Assembly (NCBI RefSeq): GCF_001636425.1
Contig: NZ_KV440953.1
Coordinates: forward strand, 570,847-634,846
Length of the DNA: 64,000 bases
DNA from: Heyndrickxia acidicola
Lineage (GTDB): Bacteria; Bacillota; Bacilli; Bacillales; Bacillaceae_C
Reading direction: 5' to 3'
Positions within the stretch are counted from its first letter, which is position 1; each line of letters begins with the position of its first letter. The position numbers were made by a program, and so were the translations under genes. This document shows, piece by piece, positions 44,320 through 52,765 of this stretch. Below the pieces are notes generated by a model. The model was not told the DNA's origin. It did no database searches and saw only the letters and a program-made list of their open reading frames with translations.

Positions 44320-45276
44320 ATGAAGAAAAAAAGTTATACCTACAGTGAATTGGTTGATTACCTAAAGTTTAATGACGAAGAAACCAATCTGTATATGCCG
44401 AATGAAATATTTGATGATTTAAAGAGTCTCAACATAAAGCCAACTCCACACCTGGCATTTACCTATACATATTATTACTTCATTACTTGGTTATACAGAT
44501 ACACTAAGTTTGAGCATACCAAAATACTTACTCGAAACATAAAAGAAGTACTGGGTTATAAGCCTGATTATGAAAAAATTGATTACATAATAAAGAAAAA
44601 TGGGCTCCTTGACAATGCTAGTTATACAGAGACAACAACAAACTACCCAGCTTATTGGGAATTTGATGAATGGGAGAATTTAAAGTTTGTTCTCCTTAGT
44701 GAATTAGACGCAGAAGTCAAATCACTTGGAGAATGTCTGGGAGCTAATTATAAAGTTAAGATACCAGTCAAACACGTACATAGAAGCGTTGAATCAAATG
44801 AGGATGGTTATGAAGATGGAGTGTTTTATGATGTTTCTAATACCCATCACATACCATTTGAAGTGTTCTTATTTAGCATGACGAATCAGGATATAGGCTG
44901 CACAGGATTTTATTTATATGGATACTTAAAATGCAAAAATCAACTATTTAGCAATGGATATGATGTTTCTTTACCTAAATTAGCAGCAGAAACAGGAATT
45001 AAACCTAGAACACTTGATAACTATTTAGATGCCCTCAGAAGACACAGAATGATTAAAGGAATAGTTAACCAAGAGTTCATTATTGATTTTGAAGGTGAAG
45101 GAAAGGCTAACACATACATAACGAATAAATTTACATCTTTCTCTGATATAGAGATTACATACGAAAAACGAAAAGTAACAAATATGGCAGCTATACAACT
45201 TAAAAAGGAAAAGGAACTTGAGTTAGAGCAACAAGTTGAAGATGCCCTGGATAACTTAGATGAACTATTTGCGTAA
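44320..45276 (+). CDS. Helix-turn-helix protein, possible replication or control protein
   Basis: A 318-residue protein with many Tyr residues in its N-terminal half (PHLAFTYTYYYFITWLYRY) and a winged-helix segment near the C-terminus (DVSLPKLAAETGIKPRTLDN then YLDALRRHRMIKGIV). It ends in a charged coiled coil (KKEKELELEQQVEDALDNL). GAAGGGAGTAATA precedes the ATG. It lies directly upstream of the RNA polymerase-like gene, so a role as transcription or replication partner is plausible. No defined family recognised. Confidence 0.6.
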   Translation: MKKKSYTYSELVDYLKFNDEETNLYMPNEIFDDLKSLNIKPTPHLAFTYTYYYFITWLYRYTKFEHTKILTRNIKEVLGYKPDYEKIDYIIKKNGLLDNASYTETTTNYPAYWEFDEWENLKFVLLSELDAEVKSLGECLGANYKVKIPVKHVHRSVESNEDGYEDGVFYDVSNTHHIPFEVFLFSMTNQDIGCTGFYLYGYLKCKNQLFSNGYDVSLPKLAAETGIKPRTLDNYLDALRRHRMIKGIVNQEFIIDFEGEGKANTYITNKFTSFSDIEITYEKRKVTNMAAIQLKKEKELELEQQVEDALDNLDELFA

Positions 45277-45289
45277 GATTTAAAGACAT

Positions 45290-45416
45290 AAAACCCCCAA
45301 AAATTGCGGTACATATAACATATAATATAAAACTTTAAATGTAACGTCTAAGTATTATATAAGTAATAACTAATCTATATATCTATGTTATATATACCGC
45401 AAAAAAAGGGGGTTTT
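45290..45416. repeat. Large inverted repeat immediately upstream of the RNA polymerase-like gene
   Basis: The left arm (45290-45326) contains AAAACCCCC, TTGCGGTA and ATATAACAT; the right arm (45381-45416) contains ATGTTATATATACCGC and GGGGGTTTT in reverse complement order, with only a few mismatches over about 35 bases. The 54-base centre is very AT-rich. It may end the upstream transcript, act as a promoter or operator for the polymerase gene, or be an origin. Confidence 0.85.
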
Positions 45417-45457
45417 GGATAATCAAATTTATCATATACAGAAATGGAGTAGATATA

Positions 45458-48364
45458 ATGACGAATTATTCAGTATATATTAAAAGTTTACAAGCAAGTG
45501 ATATTTGGGAAGCTAATCATAGAAAAAACCGTCCTATTAGAGAAACGGAATTTAAGGGAATGATACCTTACAGTTTAGAATCAATTAAACTTAAGCAGAC
45601 TGGAATGCATGTGTTACCTTTAAATGAAAATAGAAAAATCAGTTATGATGTTGTCAATGTTAAATTTGAAAGTAAGGTAAGGCCTGGTGAGGAAATAAAA
45701 AATAATGTTGACACATGGATTGCAAATAAAGAGAACAGCATTAAAGCAATTGAATTAAAACTAAATAAAGAGAAGAAAGTTAAAACAAGAGTTAATTTGA
45801 AAAATAAATTAGTAGATCTAAAAAATGAATTGTCTTCATTGATTCAACTAAAAGAAGAATTAAAGAAACCTAATTTATCTGAAGAGTGGAATGAAGTGAA
45901 ATTAGATACTCTAAGATATGATTTATATGAGAATGGTTTTAACCTTGAAATATTTGATAAGAAGACTAAAGCAAATAAATTAGTACACTTTAAATTTTAT
46001 AAAAGAAGCACCTCTAAAAGTCGCAAAGGTGAAGCATGGTTTATCCGAGAAGAATTATTTGAAGAAATGTCTACTTGGTCAAATATGAGATTAGATTTTG
46101 ATAAAGAAAATCTTGATTTAAGTGGTTTAATGGCCTATGAAAGCTTAGTCACCAGTAGTTTGATTGATACGATTGAGATTGATCCAGATTCAATTTTAAT
46201 TATTGATAAAGTGGTTAGTAAATTTGAGAAAAAGGTAAATGTTATTGGTCTTAAAGATGGAATGCTACATAGTGAACCGAAACGACATACAATTGAAAAT
46301 GAATTATTTGACGGCAGCTCATTAATGGATTCCAGCCTATTTGAAGGTGAATTTGTAGATAAAGGGTTCTTATTATTGAGAAATGCGTTTTTCAAAACTG
46401 CAGCTTTTAATACGGACTTACAAGGTTTCTTTAAGGAGTATTATGGTGATGATGCGTATGAAACCGCAACAGTTAAAGATATGTGGAATAACGATGTACC
46501 AGTTAAATCAATTAAGTTAGTAATAAATCCAAGTGATTTAAAATGTCTTAAGTTTGACTATGCCACTGGCGGGAAAGAAGCTATGTGGGGGTGTTGGAAG
46601 AAGTTTGTTAAAGATGAAATGCGCAGTTTGTTTGGTGTATGTAAATATGAGAAGGAATCAAAACGTATGGATGAAGATGATAAGAAAAATGGAATTAAAT
46701 ATCAGCAACTTTCATACCAGATGATTAACTCATTACCAGCGTCTTTTAAGCAAATAGAAAAGTTAACTACATTCGAGAAGGATTATATAAGTCAACTTAA
46801 AAATAATCCTGAAAAGTTAATGCAATACCTAGAAAGAACTCAAAATAACACAAATTCAAATAAAATGTTTGTTGATATTTATAATATAGAACCAAACATT
46901 GTTGACACCATGATTTTCCGTAACTTCAAAAAAGAAGTTATTCGTAAATATCGTGAACAATTACAATCAGGAAAAATTAGAGTTCCTGGTGATTACTGTG
47001 TGATGGGCGGTAACTTAGTTGAGTACCTACTTGCGACAGTTGGGGAAGTTAAAGGAGAAATTAATGATCCTCTTGCATTGAAAGATAATGAAATATTCAC
47101 TACATTATTACCTGCTGGGGATGTAATTGGATTCCGTAACCCGCACGTATCTCCTGCAAACTGCTTACATGTTGTTAATGTTCGTCCTGACTTAGAAGAA
47201 AATCCTGATGAAAGATTTAAATACATAAAGTTTTTCAGAGTTACAGATAACATAGCAATTGTTAATTCAATTGCATTTGCAATAAATGATACGTTAAATG
47301 GTTGTGATTATGACTCGGATACCTGTCTTTTCACAAACGATAAAGTATTAACAGAAATAATTATGAAAAATAAAAATAAATACCTTGTTCCAGTTAACAA
47401 TATTCCATTAAAACCAAATAGCCCTGAAGTGAAGTATCGTTTAAATAATAAAGATAAAGCAAGAATTGATTGTAAACTAAGCCTTAGTCAAAGGAGAATA
47501 GGGAAAATTACTAACAATGGGCAATTAGCTGCTTCGATTATGTGGAATGAAAAACATAAAAAAGACGGAAAAAAAGTAAATAGGTTATTGAATATCGTTA
47601 ATGCATTGGCTGTTTGTTCTGGGCTTGCTATTGATGGAGCAAAACGTGAGTATGATTTGGATTTGGATAAACAAATAAGACATTTTAATAAAATTTTAAA
47701 TGGCATGTTGCTTACTTATGAAATGGAACAAGAAGGAGAGGTTAAAGATAAAAAAGACAAAACTAAAACTGTTAAGGAAATTAAAAAGAGAGTAATCAAA
47801 TTTAAACCGAAGTTTTGGAAGTTTGTTAAGGAAGAAGACAAGAAGAAAAAGAAAAAAGAAGTGGATGGAGTAGTTTGGAGAGATCCATCTAAAGAGGAAT
47901 ACTACAACACTCCGATGGATTGGTTAGTTTTTCAAATGTCTAAAATCAAACGAGGAAATGGTGTAGATGAGCCGAAACAGTTGATTGCTTTACTCGTTGA
48001 TGGTCGGATTAAAGACGGAGATAGAAGAAAACAGCATATCATTGAGGAATTAGCATCTGAATCTCAACAAGAAAAAAATCAACTTTATGTACTGAGTCTT
48101 GAGGAAGAAGAACAAGTTAGAGAAGCTGAATTCATTATGGAAAAGTACGATAGAAAAATAAGTAAAATTAAGATGGATAGAAATACAATGTATGCCTTAT
48201 TAGCTAAAATAAGCAAACGTACGGAAGGGGAAGAAAGTAACGTTCGTAAAGATGGAACAACATATCCTAACCTACGCATCATGTTACACCTTTATAAGGC
48301 ATATCCAGACTTATTCTTGTCAACTTTTAAAAGTAATACAAAAAACGTACACCAAGCAGTCTAG
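45458..48364 (+). CDS. Single-subunit two-barrel RNA polymerase, YonO / RdRP-like family
   Basis: A 968-residue protein whose sequence fits the single-chain double-psi beta-barrel RNA polymerases (YonO of phage SPbeta; eukaryotic RdRP/QDE-1). The catalytic loop is NGCDYDSD, with Asp617, Asp619 and Asp621 in the D-X-D-X-D pattern; the usual glycine is Ser620. Upstream, GFRNPHVSPANCL (558-570) matches the RNP...PG block that precedes this loop in eukaryotic RdRPs. Also present are SGKIRVPGDYCVM (504-516), an ELFDGSSLM...LLLRNAFFKTAAF block (282-316), and SGLAIDGAKREYDL (721-734) after the catalytic loop. A coiled-coil insertion lies at about 85-140. TGGAGTAG precedes the ATG. It would synthesise RNA on phage DNA, as YonO does for late genes; template use here is inferred. 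Confidence 0.78.
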   Translation: MTNYSVYIKSLQASDIWEANHRKNRPIRETEFKGMIPYSLESIKLKQTGMHVLPLNENRKISYDVVNVKFESKVRPGEEIKNNVDTWIANKENSIKAIELKLNKEKKVKTRVNLKNKLVDLKNELSSLIQLKEELKKPNLSEEWNEVKLDTLRYDLYENGFNLEIFDKKTKANKLVHFKFYKRSTSKSRKGEAWFIREELFEEMSTWSNMRLDFDKENLDLSGLMAYESLVTSSLIDTIEIDPDSILIIDKVVSKFEKKVNVIGLKDGMLHSEPKRHTIENELFDGSSLMDSSLFEGEFVDKGFLLLRNAFFKTAAFNTDLQGFFKEYYGDDAYETATVKDMWNNDVPVKSIKLVINPSDLKCLKFDYATGGKEAMWGCWKKFVKDEMRSLFGVCKYEKESKRMDEDDKKNGIKYQQLSYQMINSLPASFKQIEKLTTFEKDYISQLKNNPEKLMQYLERTQNNTNSNKMFVDIYNIEPNIVDTMIFRNFKKEVIRKYREQLQSGKIRVPGDYCVMGGNLVEYLLATVGEVKGEINDPLALKDNEIFTTLLPAGDVIGFRNPHVSPANCLHVVNVRPDLEENPDERFKYIKFFRVTDNIAIVNSIAFAINDTLNGCDYDSDTCLFTNDKVLTEIIMKNKNKYLVPVNNIPLKPNSPEVKYRLNNKDKARIDCKLSLSQRRIGKITNNGQLAASIMWNEKHKKDGKKVNRLLNIVNALAVCSGLAIDGAKREYDLDLDKQIRHFNKILNGMLLTYEMEQEGEVKDKKDKTKTVKEIKKRVIKFKPKFWKFVKEEDKKKKKKEVDGVVWRDPSKEEYYNTPMDWLVFQMSKIKRGNGVDEPKQLIALLVDGRIKDGDRRKQHIIEELASESQQEKNQLYVLSLEEEEQVREAEFIMEKYDRKISKIKMDRNTMYALLAKISKRTEGEESNVRKDGTTYPNLRIMLHLYKAYPDLFLSTFKSNTKNVHQAV

Positions 48365-48774
48365 AAAGCTAGTAATATCAAGGTTTTGTTAGGATTTTAC
48401 AAGTGGCTATATGAGGGGGAACTGGAACACGAAGCATGCATAGTCGTGGCACTGAACACATAGGTGAAGTAAGTGACTTTTTCCCTTTTTTCATTATTAT
48501 TCTCTCCTATTTTATAAGAGTAAGAGATCGGGTACTCAAGCCTGGTCTCTTATTTTTGTTTTTTATTCTAAAAAAAGACCATCAAGTGACCTCCACTATC
48601 CTACTTAACATAAGTATAACTAGTGTTGTTTAATTTTGCAAGTTTAAATTTGCATAAAGCGTAAAAATTTTGGTTTATGTTTTCTGGAGATTTAAACAGC
48701 AACGTTGTGAAATGTAGCGTCCAATTTATAAAAAATACAGAGGTTAAGCTTCCCGAAAAAGCGAAGGAGACTAT
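48365..48774. other. Intergenic region after the RNA polymerase-like gene
   Basis: A 410-base gap. It holds the terminator at 48522-48558. A 65-codon plus-strand frame (48436-48633) runs through that terminator, has no binding site and is not accepted as a gene. Nothing else is seen. Confidence 0.5.
48522..48558 (+). terminator. Terminator after the RNA polymerase-like gene
   Basis: AAGAGATC (48522-48529) pairs with GGTCTCTT (48544-48551), continued inside by GGG with CCT, and is followed by ATTTTTG. Confidence 0.8.
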
Positions 48775-49614
48775 ATGGAAACAATACAATTAACTGAGGA
48801 ATTAGGGTTATTACCAATCCTTGAACCAGACAAGAAAGAAAGAAGGCAAATATTTAAACAGCAAGCTATCGAGCGTACAGGGCAAGTTAGAATGAATAAC
48901 ATGGGAAGTTTGATGGTAGTTGACGAATATAACAGTTCTACTGATGTATGGATAAGATTCCCACAAGGAAATTTGGTTAAGTCAACTTGGCAACAGTTTT
49001 TATCAGGGAATGTAAAGAATGTATGGGATAAGAGTGTTTTTAATGTTGGATTTATCGGGGGAGGAAAATATAAGATCTCCGAAAATGGAAAGCCTACATC
49101 TACCTATATAACTTGGCATGCAATGATGACTAGATGCTATAGTGAGAGAGTCAAAGAAAAACAACCTACATATAAAGATTGTAGAGTTACTGATGAGTGG
49201 CATAATTTTCAAAACTTCGCGGCTTGGTACGATGAGAATTATTACGCTATTGAAGGTCAAAAAAGAATGGATTTAGACAAAGATATTCTACATAAACATA
49301 ATAGAATATATAGCCCAGATACATGTGTTTTTGTTCCGCATGACATAAATTTACTTTTCGTTAGACGTGAATCTTTAAGGGGTTCGTTACCAATTGGAGT
49401 AAAAAGAAAAGGTAATAAATTTGAAGCGCAATGTAGAGAAGGGAATAATAAAAGAGGGTATATAGGTCTTTTTGAAACTCCTGCAGAAGCATTTAAAGCA
49501 TATAAATCATACAAAGAAAAGCGTATTAAAGAAGTAGCCGAGGCTTACAGGAGTCGGATTCCTGAAAACCTCTATCGTGCAATGATTTCATACAAAATTT
49601 CAATAAACGACTAA
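48775..49614 (+). CDS. AP2/HNH-type phage endonuclease
   Basis: A 279-residue protein of the phage HNH-AP2 group. The central part, TWHAMMTRCYSERVKEKQ then PTYKDCRVTDEWHNFQNFAAW and LDKDILHKHNRIYSPDTCVF, is the standard signature of these homing-endonuclease-like proteins. The C-terminal segment (GVKRKGNKFEAQCREG... GLFETPAEAFKAYKSYK) is an AP2-like DNA-binding domain. GAAGGAG supports the ATG at 48775. Such genes are often mobile in their own right; it may be a free-standing homing gene inserted here. Confidence 0.82.
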   Translation: METIQLTEELGLLPILEPDKKERRQIFKQQAIERTGQVRMNNMGSLMVVDEYNSSTDVWIRFPQGNLVKSTWQQFLSGNVKNVWDKSVFNVGFIGGGKYKISENGKPTSTYITWHAMMTRCYSERVKEKQPTYKDCRVTDEWHNFQNFAAWYDENYYAIEGQKRMDLDKDILHKHNRIYSPDTCVFVPHDINLLFVRRESLRGSLPIGVKRKGNKFEAQCREGNNKRGYIGLFETPAEAFKAYKSYKEKRIKEVAEAYRSRIPENLYRAMISYKISIND

Positions 49615-49850
49615 TCCTACGCCAATAGATATTAGTCCTAATTCAAATACATAATAACACGTATAAATATCAAAGACAAGTATAAGTAAGAAAACAAATG
49701 AAGAGTTGGAAACGCCTACATAACTTGAAAATTACTTTATTACAAAACGATGGTTCACAATGAACTTCTGTTTGTAGGGTTTAGGGTGAACCTAGCAAAA
49801 TAAATTAGTATCTGTATTCAGAAAATCCTCTCTGTTAAATCAAAATTATT

Positions 49851-49887
49851 CCAATTTATTGTATAATTAGAGTATACAATAAATTGG
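49851..49887 (+). promoter_or_regulatory. Perfect palindrome over a -10 box upstream of the HEPN-type gene
   Basis: CCAATTTATTGTAT (49851-49864) and ATACAATAAATTGG (49874-49887) are exact reverse complements around a nine-base centre. A perfect TATAAT (49862-49867) overlaps the left arm and GGAG of the ribosome binding site is at the right edge. This is a strong candidate autoregulatory operator for the three-gene cassette downstream. Confidence 0.75.
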
Positions 49888-49898
49888 AGATGGTGTTT

Positions 49899-50630
49899 AT
49901 GAACATAGGAGAAGAAATTAGATATATTTTAAATAAAATTAAAAAGAGTGAAGGCCAAAGGATTCATATGAAAATTAGATTATTGGGTGTTAGTTTATAT
50001 ACTTTTAATAAGAATGGTGCTGAATTGTTGGCGATATTAAATCGATTTGAAAAAGATACAGCCTTTGCGATGGAGTTAATGTCCGCTCCAAAGAGGGATG
50101 GCAAATTTGAGACTACTTTAGATGAAGTTTCTAGGCTTTTTCATAACTATCTTGCTGCATCTATGACTCTTGTTGATCATACAAGAAAATTTTATCAAGA
50201 TGAATACCAGGGTGAGCATTTTGATGAAGAGTATAATGAAATGAAAAACAAGACATTTGTTGAAAATTCTTTAGCCGGTTTTATAAAAGATATTAGGAAT
50301 TATAGTGTTCACAGAGCACTACCTATTACAGGAGCTACTTTGACATATAGCCGAGACAAAAATCCGTCACATACTATTTACTTACTTAAAAGTACTCTTC
50401 TAGATTGGGATGGCTGGAAAAGTGGGGGTAAAGAATTTTTACAAAAACAAGATGATAAAATTAGTCTAATAACACTTGTAGATGATTATTCAAGACTTGT
50501 ACAAGATTTTCATAATTGGTTTAAAAAACGACAAATGGATATTCATAAAGATGCTCTGATTGAGTTGGAAATATTAAATCAAAAGAAGAGTGAGTTAACT
50601 TTTAAAGTCCAAGAACGATTTAACAATTAA
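49899..50630 (+). CDS. HEPN-motif protein, possible RNase of a defence or toxin cassette
   Basis: A 243-residue all-helical protein. The motif RNYSVH in FIKDIRNYSVHRALP (about residues 135-149) has the R-(polar)-X3-H form of HEPN RNase active sites, within a helical context typical of that superfamily. No other domain is recognised. Of several starts, ATG 49899 follows GGAG of the palindrome region; GTG 49893 is possible. Two small genes follow closely, suggesting an operon in which they could be partners or antitoxins. The HEPN call rests on one motif and context. Confidence 0.5.
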   Translation: MNIGEEIRYILNKIKKSEGQRIHMKIRLLGVSLYTFNKNGAELLAILNRFEKDTAFAMELMSAPKRDGKFETTLDEVSRLFHNYLAASMTLVDHTRKFYQDEYQGEHFDEEYNEMKNKTFVENSLAGFIKDIRNYSVHRALPITGATLTYSRDKNPSHTIYLLKSTLLDWDGWKSGGKEFLQKQDDKISLITLVDDYSRLVQDFHNWFKKRQMDIHKDALIELEILNQKKSELTFKVQERFNN

Positions 50631-50692
50631 AGGACTTTTGCCTTCCTTGAAGAATATTGTAAATGGTAAATATTTGGATAGGAGTGATTTTG

Positions 50693-50902
50693 ATGAATAA
50701 CATTGATAACAGCATACTCAAAAATATAGAATTAATGAATGAACAAGAAGTACGAGATTTACTTTTTGAATTGTTTTCTAACATAGCACATGTGGGTATA
50801 GGTGGAAAAAGTGAAAGTGACCAGTTCAAACAACTGCGTTCAATTTATAAGCAGAAAATTGTTTCTCCTCAAAAGAAAGAAATTGAGGAGGGGATTAAAT
50901 GA
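50693..50902 (+). CDS. Small helical protein, first of two paralogues
   Basis: A 69-residue acidic protein, ILKNIELMNEQEVRDLLFEL followed by FSNIAHVGIGGKSESDQFK and LRSIYKQK. TAGGAGTGA precedes ATG 50693. Its 3' end overlaps the next gene by four bases. The pattern E-V-R-D-L-L..F....VGIGGK...D.FK.L..IY is matched by its neighbour, so the two are diverged duplicates. Possible partner of the HEPN-motif protein; function unknown. Confidence 0.65.
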   Translation: MNNIDNSILKNIELMNEQEVRDLLFELFSNIAHVGIGGKSESDQFKQLRSIYKQKIVSPQKKEIEEGIK

Positions 50903-51084
50903 GTTTTGAAAAAGAAGTAATAAAATATGTAAATCAAATGGATAATATGGAGGCAAAAGAGGCTTTAGGTGCAGTCTTCACAAAATTTTTGAAAATTGGT
51001 AAGAATGGATATACAAAAGAAGATTGCTTCAAAGAAATTGAAGTGATTTATCGTGATTTTACTATGAAAGTATTTATTAAATAA
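50899..51084 (+). CDS. Small helical protein, second of two paralogues
   Basis: A 61-residue protein, VIKYVNQMDNMEAKEALGAV followed by FTKFLKIGKNGYTKEDCFKE and IEVIYRDF, aligning with the preceding protein over about 47 residues with shared M, E, L, F, G, G, D, F, K, I and Y. GAGGAGGGG is an ideal binding site. Overlap and similarity argue for a cassette encoding two related subunits. Function unknown. Confidence 0.65.
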   Translation: MSFEKEVIKYVNQMDNMEAKEALGAVFTKFLKIGKNGYTKEDCFKEIEVIYRDFTMKVFIK

Positions 51085-51094
51085 ATTAATCGCT

Positions 51095-51121
51095 GCGCCC
51101 AGTAAAAGGGTGCTTTCTTGT
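51095..51121 (+). terminator. Terminator of the HEPN cassette
   Basis: GCGCCC (51095-51100) pairs with GGGTGC (51108-51113), one G-T pair, followed by TTTCTTGTTTG. Confidence 0.65.
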
Positions 51122-51187
51122 TTGTCAAATAGTAAAATAGTTGCAGATTATAGAAGGTTATATATAATTATCCTCTGGAGGGATAAT

Positions 51188-51481
51188 ATGAAATATAATC
51201 GCTTAAGTCAACTTAGCAATAAAATTATCCGTATAGTAAAAATATGCAGAATTTTATTAGTTTTTCTAGTTTTGAGTTGGATTGTAACCGTTCCAGTCTT
51301 TATAAGATCATTAATACCACCTATAAAAATAAGTGCTTTTTTATTAATACTTTTAGGAATTACAATATTGTTACATATTATAATTCGCTTGTTTAAAACT
51401 CATATTAAATCATTAAGATTAGAGTATAAGTCATTAAACCAGCAAAGTCAAAAATCATTTTATAACTATAGAAGAAAATAA
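51188..51481 (+). CDS. Small two-helix membrane protein
   Basis: A 97-residue protein with two strong membrane helices (ILLVFLVLSWIVTVPVF and ISAFLLILLGITILLHIII), a basic N-terminus and a basic C-terminal tail. CTGGAGGGATA precedes ATG 51188. No family recognised. It lies in the accessory part of the prophage, between the HEPN cassette and a secreted protein gene. Confidence 0.6.
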   Translation: MKYNRLSQLSNKIIRIVKICRILLVFLVLSWIVTVPVFIRSLIPPIKISAFLLILLGITILLHIIIRLFKTHIKSLRLEYKSLNQQSQKSFYNYRRK

Positions 51482-51553
51482 TTGGTATCATTTACTAAAA
51501 AATCTCCAGATTTTGCCGATAAACTAGGTGAATACATCTAGGAGGTTAAAGGG

Positions 51554-52369
51554 ATGAAAAAGAGAAAAGTAGCATTAGGGTTAACAGGAGCAATTATTGC
51601 AGGTTCATTATTTTCTGCTGTAGGTGCTGGAGCAAGTGTGTCCGTAAAGTCTTTGGAACAACAAATTAAAACTTTACAAGCTTCAAATGCATCGAAAGAT
51701 AAGCAAATTAGCAGCTATAAGAAGCAAATTAATGATTATAAAAATCAAATTGCTTCAAAGGATAAGGATGTTAATTATTATAAGTCCTATGCTGTTACAC
51801 CTTTAAAAACAAAGGTTGCTTATCAAGGAAATGTATTAAGCGGTAATTATCAAGTAGGGAATTCATCTGTACCTGCATTATTCAGCTATAATGGAGTTCG
51901 CTATGCACCGGTCAATCTAGTAGGGAATTTACTGGGAGATAGTGCAAGTTATAATGGATCAAGTGATACAGTATTCTTTGGAGCTGTTCCAAGTGGAAGT
52001 TATTTGTCTGACCTAATAAGTCCTTATGAGTCTTGGAACACAATGGCTGTAAATCAAAAAATGACAATGGGTGGTCAAAATTATACTAAGGGATATAGTA
52101 TGTATTTTGGTGGAGATGATACCGGATATTCGCTCAATTTAAATAATAAATACTCACATCTTACTGGAACATTAGGATTTGAAGACAATGCAGAAAATTA
52201 TGATACAAAAATTAGTATTTATGGTGACGACAAATTACTGGGGACATTCGATTTAAATAAAGATGAATTACCTGTTGGAATTGATTTAAATATAGCAGGG
52301 GTAAAAAACCTAAAAATTACATCTGTTGATGCTGGGCAAATTGACTTTGCAAATATAATTGTTAATTAA
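51554..52369 (+). CDS. Secreted protein with NPCBM-like carbohydrate-binding domain
   Basis: A 271-residue exported protein. It has a signal peptide (residues 1-27, KKRKVALGLTGAIIAGSLF with an Ala-rich cleavage region), a coiled coil (about 30-75, repeats of K-Q-I-X-S-Y/D-K), a short segment like the copper amine oxidase N domain (YNGVRYAPVNLVGNLLG), and a C-terminal NPCBM-type module (about 160-270; KGYSMYFGG, LTGTLGFEDNAEN, GVKNLKITSVDAG). AGGAGGTTAAAGGG supports the ATG. In a prophage this looks like lysogenic conversion cargo acting at the cell surface; ligand unknown. Confidence 0.75.
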   Translation: MKKRKVALGLTGAIIAGSLFSAVGAGASVSVKSLEQQIKTLQASNASKDKQISSYKKQINDYKNQIASKDKDVNYYKSYAVTPLKTKVAYQGNVLSGNYQVGNSSVPALFSYNGVRYAPVNLVGNLLGDSASYNGSSDTVFFGAVPSGSYLSDLISPYESWNTMAVNQKMTMGGQNYTKGYSMYFGGDDTGYSLNLNNKYSHLTGTLGFEDNAENYDTKISIYGDDKLLGTFDLNKDELPVGIDLNIAGVKNLKITSVDAGQIDFANIIVN

Positions 52370-52437
52370 GTTGTTTCTTATAAGAGTAGCAGATAAATTA
52401 TAGTTTTAAACCAAAAAAAGATAATAATTATTTATAA

Positions 52438-52466
52438 AGTACCTCTTTATGGGGTGCTTTTTTATT
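52438..52466 (+). terminator. Terminator after the secreted protein gene
   Basis: AGTACCTC (52438-52445) pairs, with two G-T pairs, with GGGGTGCT (52451-52458), followed by TTTTTTA. Confidence 0.8.
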
Positions 52467-52511
52467 TTTCTTTTTTATCAAAAATAAAAACATCATAAGG
52501 GGATGTCTAAG

Positions 52512-52712
52512 ATGAAATGGTTAAAGTTATTTACTAAGTCATTAGTACAGTTGGTAGTCCAATTATTTTTTATAATCTTATTGGCAACAATATTTATATT
52601 GGCATTAAAGATAAGTATATATCTGTCATTAACATTCTTTGTGTTAATACTTTTCGGTTCATTTGTTTTGGAGAATTACGTTAAGGAAAAGAAATATGGA
52701 GGCAATGAATAA
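52512..52712 (+). CDS. Small two-helix membrane protein
   Basis: A 66-residue protein with two adjoining membrane helices (LVQLVVQLFFIILLATIFIL and ISIYLSLTFFVLILFGSFV) and a charged C-terminus. ATG 52512 has proper spacing to AAGGGG; the ATG at 52503 is too close to it. No family recognised. Its size and topology are compatible with a phage membrane-stress or superinfection protein, but that is only an idea. Confidence 0.55.
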   Translation: MKWLKLFTKSLVQLVVQLFFIILLATIFILALKISIYLSLTFFVLILFGSFVLENYVKEKKYGGNE

Positions 52713-52765
52713 AGGAATTATCACTCATATTATCGAATTGTGTAGATGAATGTGAGGTGATAAGA

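Noticed and set aside
48436-48633. 65-codon frame after the RNA polymerase-like gene
   Set aside because: It reads through a clear terminator (48522-48558) and has no ribosome binding site.
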